DNA of 64,000 nucleotides from assembly GCF_963422335.1 (NCBI RefSeq), contig NZ_OY729424.1, positions 1,736,001 to 1,800,000 on the forward strand, in the 5' to 3' direction. This DNA comes from an uncultured Roseateles sp. GTDB taxonomy: Bacteria; Pseudomonadota; Gammaproteobacteria; Burkholderiales; Burkholderiaceae_C. Of the stretch, positions 60,301 to 64,000 are shown in pieces. Positions within the stretch are counted from its first letter, which is position 1. Every line of letters begins with the position of its first letter. The notes under the pieces were generated by a model that searched no databases, was not told where the DNA came from, and saw nothing but the letters and a program-made list of their open reading frames with translations. The position numbers and the translations under genes were made by a program.

Positions 60301-60429
60301 GGAGTGTCGCGTGCCGAGAGCCTGCGCCAGGCCCAGCTGGCGATGCTCGAAGGTCGCCTCGGCGAGGGCCGCTGGACGCATCCGTTCTACTGGGCGCCCT
60401 ATGCGCTGTTTGGCGATCCGGCGCGCTAG
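57385..60429 (+). CDS. Secreted CHAT-domain protein with helical repeats
   Basis: 1014 residues from ATG 57385, with AAGGGG upstream. A signal peptide covers about 1-24 (ICAGLLALAALCASAQS). Residues about 60-560 are helical and TPR-like, then a coiled coil (about 525-600, QQRQKVG, REQIKAQQAEVAAV). The C-terminal CHAT domain (about 620-1014) has the caspase-like dyad His873 (FATHG) and Cys922 (LSACNTA), both intact. CHAT proteases include bacterial gasdermin and Craspase systems, but this one is exported. It begins an operon with FecR and CHASE2 proteins. The substrate is unknown. Confidence 0.9.
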   Translation: MHQGSVRRLICAGLLALAALCASAQSDESEPGSIDEGEIGGQRLGPDDARRVLAEPLPDEAGARYALLQRQFRAAQSLEDRARQIELARQLATAGRGRPGGETWVRVYLNAEFTWGSSGKALDACEAFVTDASLSLPTRAQAALRQTYFAAQGNDRALLGRLWRRADGLAQQALAQGGDLTANLQVDRLQVRAEIESAEGNPAAALATLRESVGLGRRAVQAARQRAPGPNDPAVLDSYGWLDGSMGMLTYALVRQGRSQEAIDVAQANIALWRAGQLSEGLGARWNYRLATGLNSTQQFEPGLAAARLSDEMLQRSGAAATSHTRWLARQEVVRGLIGLKRWKEADEAYRDLMANLQTDALARSRASDNRLMALLAAKNGRLDEALEIAERTHRFRLRLYGAQHPQTQEAAGVRAVVRLLRGDVGRAMGDYEQLFAATLDNPGGWLDLDLRGLRGFVLGVAFGEFMNFVAERALKGEPMDAALTERALQIADRSKLGVTQRALTDSTARVLAATPALRALLEQEQQQRQKVGALFGTLSSTLAQEDRQRREVNTEAFKALPPLERKPREDELRAIREQIKAQQAEVAAVRALLNTQREGIARQYPAYADLVTPGTPRPEQLRGLLGDGEALVVIQSLDSATLVWLVGADGRKGFHASRLTAAVLARQVAELRTMLDLGSATAGREPPLQVAPLHALYRELLAPLEPQLRGLRSLIVATDGPLAGLPLATLVTAAPEGGAPPAWLVRQMAVTQLPAASALQALRRVRQPSPAAKALMGFGDPLFDLEAGAKPVAAQRLIGAPLQRGATRYDAELGFRYAEVPPLPETRTELLAVAAALGADAKTDLLLGAAATRRAVLDAHLLDRRVVAFATHGLMPGELPGISKPALAMAANQNPAESPLLELDDVLGLRLNAQWVLLSACNTAAGEAGGAAMSGLVRGFFFAGARSVLATHWAVESASAAALSTATFQARGVSRAESLRQAQLAMLEGRLGEGRWTHPFYWAPYALFGDPAR

Positions 60430-60498
60430 GACCATTCCCTATTTGCCACGCCGCGCTCGCGGGCCTAGGATGGGCTCGCCGTACCAAGCGGAGATGCC

Positions 60499-61128
60499 AT
60501 GAGACTGAAGTGCCTGACGGCCGGTTTGATGATGCTCTGGCTGCCCGCCTGGGGGGAGCCTGTCTGCGAAGTGCTGGCGGTGCGCGGCGAGGCCTTTGCT
60601 GGCGGTCGCGCGCTGGCCGTCGGTGACAAGCTCGAGCGGGGCACCGAGTTGCGCACCGGGGCCCAGGGCCGGGTGCGGCTGCGCTTTGTCGATGGTTCCA
60701 CCCTGGTCCTCGGCGATGCCACGTTGCTGAAGGTCGAGCAGTTCGAGCAGGCCGCCGGCCAGCCGCGCAAGGCCGGCCTGCTGCTGGAGATGGGCCTGAT
60801 CGGCCAGAAGGTCATGCCCTCGCCGGGCGGCAGCTGGCAGGTGCGCACACCCACGGCGGTGACGGCGGTGCTCGGCACCGAATTCATCATCGAAGTTGAT
60901 GAAGACCAGGCCACGGCGGTGAATGTGCAGTCGGGCCAGGTTTCGGTCGAGGCGGTGGTGGCACCGTCGAGCAGCGCCACCCGGTCTCTGCACCCGCCGC
61001 GCAGCCGGGTCATGCTGGAGGATGCCCAGGCCGGCACCCGCTGTTCGGCGGTCGGCGGGTGCAGCGCCTCCAGCACCTGGTCACCCGAACGCGTGCGGCG
61101 CTCCCAGGACAGGTTGGCTGGTGTCTGA
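60499..61128 (+). CDS. FecR-domain periplasmic protein
   Basis: 209 residues with a signal peptide (about 1-19, LMMLWLPAWGEP). The FecR domain covers about 25-155: GDKLERGTELRTGAQGRVRLRFVDGS (in part), then VRTPTAVTAVLGTEF and VQSGQVSVE. No membrane anchor for a sigma-factor partner is present, so it is probably a soluble or surface-associated sensor rather than an anti-sigma factor. The start of the next gene overlaps its stop by eight bases. Confidence 0.9.
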   Translation: MRLKCLTAGLMMLWLPAWGEPVCEVLAVRGEAFAGGRALAVGDKLERGTELRTGAQGRVRLRFVDGSTLVLGDATLLKVEQFEQAAGQPRKAGLLLEMGLIGQKVMPSPGGSWQVRTPTAVTAVLGTEFIIEVDEDQATAVNVQSGQVSVEAVVAPSSSATRSLHPPRSRVMLEDAQAGTRCSAVGGCSASSTWSPERVRRSQDRLAGV

Positions 61129-64000
61129 TCCAGGCGGCCCGGACGCCAGCGCACCGCGCGGCGCCTGGCTGGCCGTGGCCCTGGCGGCTTCGCTGCTGGC
61201 CGGGTTGCTGTGGAGCCTGCGTGCCCAGCTGCCGCTGCTGGACCGCATCGACCGCATCACCGTCGATGGCCAGCTGCAATGGCGCGGGCCGCTGCGTCCG
61301 TCGGAGAAGGCCGGCCTGTTGCTGATCAGCATCGATGATGTCAGCCTGCGCCGCCTGGGCTCGATCGCGCCCGACCGTCGCCAGCTGGCCCAGGCCATCG
61401 ACCGGCTGAGCGTGGCCGGTGCGCGGGCAATTGCCCTGGACATGCTGCTGCTGGACCCGGCCCGGCCCGATCCTGCCGCTGACCAGGCGCTGGCGCTGGC
61501 GATGCGCTCGGCCGGCAATGTGCTGCTGCCGTTTGCCCTGCCCATGGCCCCATCGAGCGAAGACAAGGCCCGCCTGCCCGCCAGCTGGGATGCGCCGCTG
61601 GACAGCGCCTATGTGCGCCACAGCGGCGGGCCGGCGCAGCAGGCGGTGGCGCTGGAGCCGGCCCGGCTGGTGATGCCGATCGCGCCGCTGGCCCAGGCCG
61701 CCGCCGCGTTGGGCCATGTCACCGTGCTGCGCGGCCCCGATGGCGCGGTGCGCTTCGACCTGCCGGCGCTGACTTTCGAAGGCGAGGTCTATCCCTCGCT
61801 GGCGCTGCGCCTGGCCGCGCTGGCCATGGGGCTGGACTGGCGCCAGGTCGAGATGCGCTTTGGCGAGCAGGTGCTGCTCGGCACGCAGGCGCTGCCGGTC
61901 GATGCTCTGTCGCGCCAGTGGCTGAACTACTACGGTTCGGCCGGCACCTTCGAGACCCTTTCCTTCATTGACCTGCTGGACGGCACGGTGGCGCCGTCCC
62001 GGCTGAAGGGGCGCGTGGCCCTGATAGGCATGGCCGCGCTGGGCGCCGGCGACACCTTTCCGACGCCCTTCGATGCCGGCCTGCCGGGCTTCGAGCGCCT
62101 GGCCACGGTGGTCGACAACATCGTCAGCGGCCGCGCCCTGGTGCGGCCGCTGTGGGCCGCGCCGGCCGAGATGCTGGCCATGCTGGCACTGCCGCTGCTG
62201 GCGGTGACGCTGATTGCCCGCTGGCCGCAGCGCCGGGCGCTGCTCGGCCTGCTGGTGCTGCTGGCGCTGTTGGTGGGCTTGCTGCAGTGGCTGTTGCTGA
62301 GCCGGCAGATCTTTGTGGCGCCGGCCTTTCCGCTGCTCTCCCTGGGCCTGGCAGTGCTGGGTGCCACGGCGCTGCGCAGCGGCATCGAGCAGGCGCGCAA
62401 GCGCGCGGCCCTGCAGGCCTTGCGCGCCAGCGAGCAGCGCTATGCGTTGGCCGTGCAGGGCGCCAACGATGGCATGTGGGATTGGGACATCGCCGGCGCA
62501 GCGGTCTATTTCTCGCCGCGCTGGCTGACGCTGATGGGCCTGTCACCCGAACAGGCGCAGACCATGGCCGCCTGGACCCAGCCGCTGGACGCCCGCGGCC
62601 GGCAGGACTTCGATGCCGCGCTGGCCGATCACCTGGCCGGGCGCAGCCTGCAGTTCCATCACGTGCTGAATTTCGAGCAGGGCGGTGCCGAGCGCTGGCT
62701 GCTGGCACGCGGCGTGGCTGTCCGCGAGGCCGACCGGCCCACCCGCATGGCCGGTTCGCTGACCGACATCAGCGAGCAGCAGCAGCTGCAGCGCCAGATC
62801 ACCTTCGATGCGCTGCACGACCGCCTCACCGGCCTGCCCAACCGGGTGCTGTTCCTGGAGCGGCTGGGCCAGCTGTTTGCCGCCGGCGCCGAGCAGACCG
62901 GCGTGATCCTGATCGACATCGACGGTTTTCGCAGCCTCAACGAGCGCGAGGGCACGCAGGCCGGCGACGAGGTGCTGCGCGAGATGGGCCGCCGGCTGGC
63001 TCAGCGCGAGGGCCAGGCGCTGAATCTGGCGCGGCTGGGGGCCGACCGCTTCGGTCTGCTGTTCACCGCCCCGCTGGCCCCGGACGGCCAGGACGAGGCG
63101 CGCCTGGCGGCCTGGGCGCTGGCGCAGTTCGAGGCACCGTTTCGCGTCGGCGAGCACACGCTGAACCTGGGTGTCAGCATCGGCTGGGCCCATGGCGCGC
63201 AGGGGCGCTTCAATGCCACCGAACTGATGAATGCGGCCGAACTGGCGCTGGCCCATGCCAAGGCCAGTCAGCGCGGCAAGATCCATTGCTTCGACCCGGC
63301 CGAGCAACTGATCGAGAACTCGCGCCGCTGGCTCAGGGAGAACATCGATCTGGCGCTGCAGCGCCAGGAGTTCCGCCTGTTCTACCAGCCGCTGGTGCAG
63401 CTGAAGGATCAGGAGCTGCTGGGCTTCGAGGCCTTGATACGCTGGCCCCATCCGGTCAGGGGCATGGTCATGCCGGGGGACTTCATCCCCTTCGCCGAGG
63501 AAAGCGGCCAGATCGTGCCTCTGGGCCGCTGGACCCTGATGGAGGCGGCCGCTCAGCTGGTGCGCTGGGACGCCCAGGGCTTCAAGGGAGAGATTGCCGT
63601 CAACCTCTCCAGCGTGCAGTTCAGCGTCGGCGATCTGGAGGGCGATGCCCGGGCGGTGCTGCAGGTGCTGGGCGAGATCAGCCCGCGTCGCATCAAGCTG
63701 GAGGTGACCGAGAGCATGGCCATGGCCAATCCGCAGCGCACGGCGGTGGCGCTGCAGAACCTGGCAGCGCTGGGCTTCAAGATCTCGATCGACGACTTCG
63801 GCACCGGCTACTCATCGCTGGCCTATCTGCACCGCTTTCCGTTCGACACGCTGAAGATTGACCGCTCCTTCGTGATACGGCTGGCCTCGGGCCGCGAGGC
63901 GGTGGAGATCGTGCGCACCATCGTCGGCCTGGCCATGGCCCTGGACAAGCAGGTGCTGGCCGAGGGCGTCGAGGAGCCGGCCCAGGCCCAGCTGCTGCAG
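61121..64000 (+). CDS. CHASE2-PAS-GGDEF-EAL membrane signalling protein, 3' truncated by window end
   Basis: 960 codons from a GTG at 61121, open at the window end. One membrane helix near 16-36, a periplasmic CHASE2 domain (about 40-340: ISIDDVSLRRLGS, DMLLLDP, TPFDAGLPGFE), three membrane helices (about 345-425), a PAS domain (about 432-560), GGDEF (about 563-720) and EAL (from about 735). The GGDEF signature is degenerate (G640-A-D-R-F), so cyclase activity is unlikely, while EAL (Glu770 in EALIRW), DDFGTGYSSL and the KIDRSF loop are intact, indicating a c-di-GMP phosphodiesterase. CHASE2 would sense a periplasmic signal. Confidence 0.93.
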   Translation, partial: MSDPGGPDASAPRGAWLAVALAASLLAGLLWSLRAQLPLLDRIDRITVDGQLQWRGPLRPSEKAGLLLISIDDVSLRRLGSIAPDRRQLAQAIDRLSVAGARAIALDMLLLDPARPDPAADQALALAMRSAGNVLLPFALPMAPSSEDKARLPASWDAPLDSAYVRHSGGPAQQAVALEPARLVMPIAPLAQAAAALGHVTVLRGPDGAVRFDLPALTFEGEVYPSLALRLAALAMGLDWRQVEMRFGEQVLLGTQALPVDALSRQWLNYYGSAGTFETLSFIDLLDGTVAPSRLKGRVALIGMAALGAGDTFPTPFDAGLPGFERLATVVDNIVSGRALVRPLWAAPAEMLAMLALPLLAVTLIARWPQRRALLGLLVLLALLVGLLQWLLLSRQIFVAPAFPLLSLGLAVLGATALRSGIEQARKRAALQALRASEQRYALAVQGANDGMWDWDIAGAAVYFSPRWLTLMGLSPEQAQTMAAWTQPLDARGRQDFDAALADHLAGRSLQFHHVLNFEQGGAERWLLARGVAVREADRPTRMAGSLTDISEQQQLQRQITFDALHDRLTGLPNRVLFLERLGQLFAAGAEQTGVILIDIDGFRSLNEREGTQAGDEVLREMGRRLAQREGQALNLARLGADRFGLLFTAPLAPDGQDEARLAAWALAQFEAPFRVGEHTLNLGVSIGWAHGAQGRFNATELMNAAELALAHAKASQRGKIHCFDPAEQLIENSRRWLRENIDLALQRQEFRLFYQPLVQLKDQELLGFEALIRWPHPVRGMVMPGDFIPFAEESGQIVPLGRWTLMEAAAQLVRWDAQGFKGEIAVNLSSVQFSVGDLEGDARAVLQVLGEISPRRIKLEVTESMAMANPQRTAVALQNLAALGFKISIDDFGTGYSSLAYLHRFPFDTLKIDRSFVIRLASGREAVEIVRTIVGLAMALDKQVLAEGVEEPAQAQLLQ

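Noticed and set aside
57292..60435. 1047-codon minus-strand frame opposite the CHAT gene
   Set aside because: Gln/Arg/His-rich composition typical of the antisense of a high-GC gene; the plus strand has a signal peptide and the CHAT dyad.
62152..63861. Long plus-strand frame of 569 codons inside the CHASE2-EAL gene
   Set aside because: It is an alternative frame of a high-GC gene. The overlapping frame encodes clear PAS, GGDEF and EAL motifs.

Overview
The window is about 65% GC and comes from a betaproteobacterium of the order Burkholderiales. The ribosomal protein sequences, the S10-spc-alpha gene order and the DsbD/NodIJ-like neighbours fit the Roseateles/Paucibacter/Rubrivivax side of the order. 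The genus is an inference and was not tested.

Layout. (1) 1-14207 is the large ribosomal protein cluster: the end of rplD, then rplW-rplB-rpsS-rplV-rpsC-rplP-rpmC-rpsQ, a peroxiredoxin gene inserted between the S10 and spc blocks, rplN-rplX-rplE-rpsN-rpsH-rplF-rplR-rpsE-rpmD-rplO-secY, then infA-rpmJ-rpsM-rpsK-rpsD-rpoA-rplQ and a strong terminator. (2) 14255-17840 holds a two-gene ABC exporter (NodIJ-like) and dsbD. (3) 17879-17955 is the initiator tRNA-fMet gene. (4) About 17956-57262 is a complete 39 kb temperate phage genome integrated at the 3' end of that tRNA by a large serine recombinase. (5) 57269-57304 is the tRNA's own terminator, now 39 kb away from it. (6) 57385-64000 is a host operon of a secreted CHAT-domain protease-like protein, a FecR-domain protein and a membrane CHASE2-PAS-GGDEF-EAL protein that runs off the window.

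The prophage has a lambda-like logic. A repressor gene (28272-28925) and a Cro-like gene (28999-29298) diverge around three 14-bp operators, and two more operators sit on a leftward promoter at 27105-27133. The leftward operon (27077 down to 17912) encodes many small proteins, a ParB-like protein with an H-NS-type tail, a J-domain protein and, last, the recombinase. The repressor operon also carries three small genes, at least two of them for membrane proteins, in a rex-like position. Rightward come a CII-like gene, a VapE-type primase/helicase and a Q-like regulator followed by a terminator. The late block has lambda-type packaging and head genes (Nu1, gpA, portal, a fused protease-capsid), lambda-type gpU/gpV/gpG-GT tail genes with a GGGAAAC frameshift site, a tape measure, a tail tip of the DUF2460/DUF2163/NlpC type, and lysis genes. 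A beta-helix protein with its own terminator is inserted between portal and capsid. A short gene under a LexA box closes the right end.

The most unusual signals are a 12-bp palindrome (GCAGGCGCCTGC) present in seven exact copies inside seven different prophage genes and not seen by eye in the flanking host DNA; the ParB/zinc/H-NS-like fusion; the recombinase whose C-terminal tail is exchanged by integration; the non-cleavable-looking repressor paired with a LexA-controlled gene at the far end; and the CHAT-FecR-CHASE2/EAL operon. No rRNA genes, CRISPR arrays or insertion sequences were seen.
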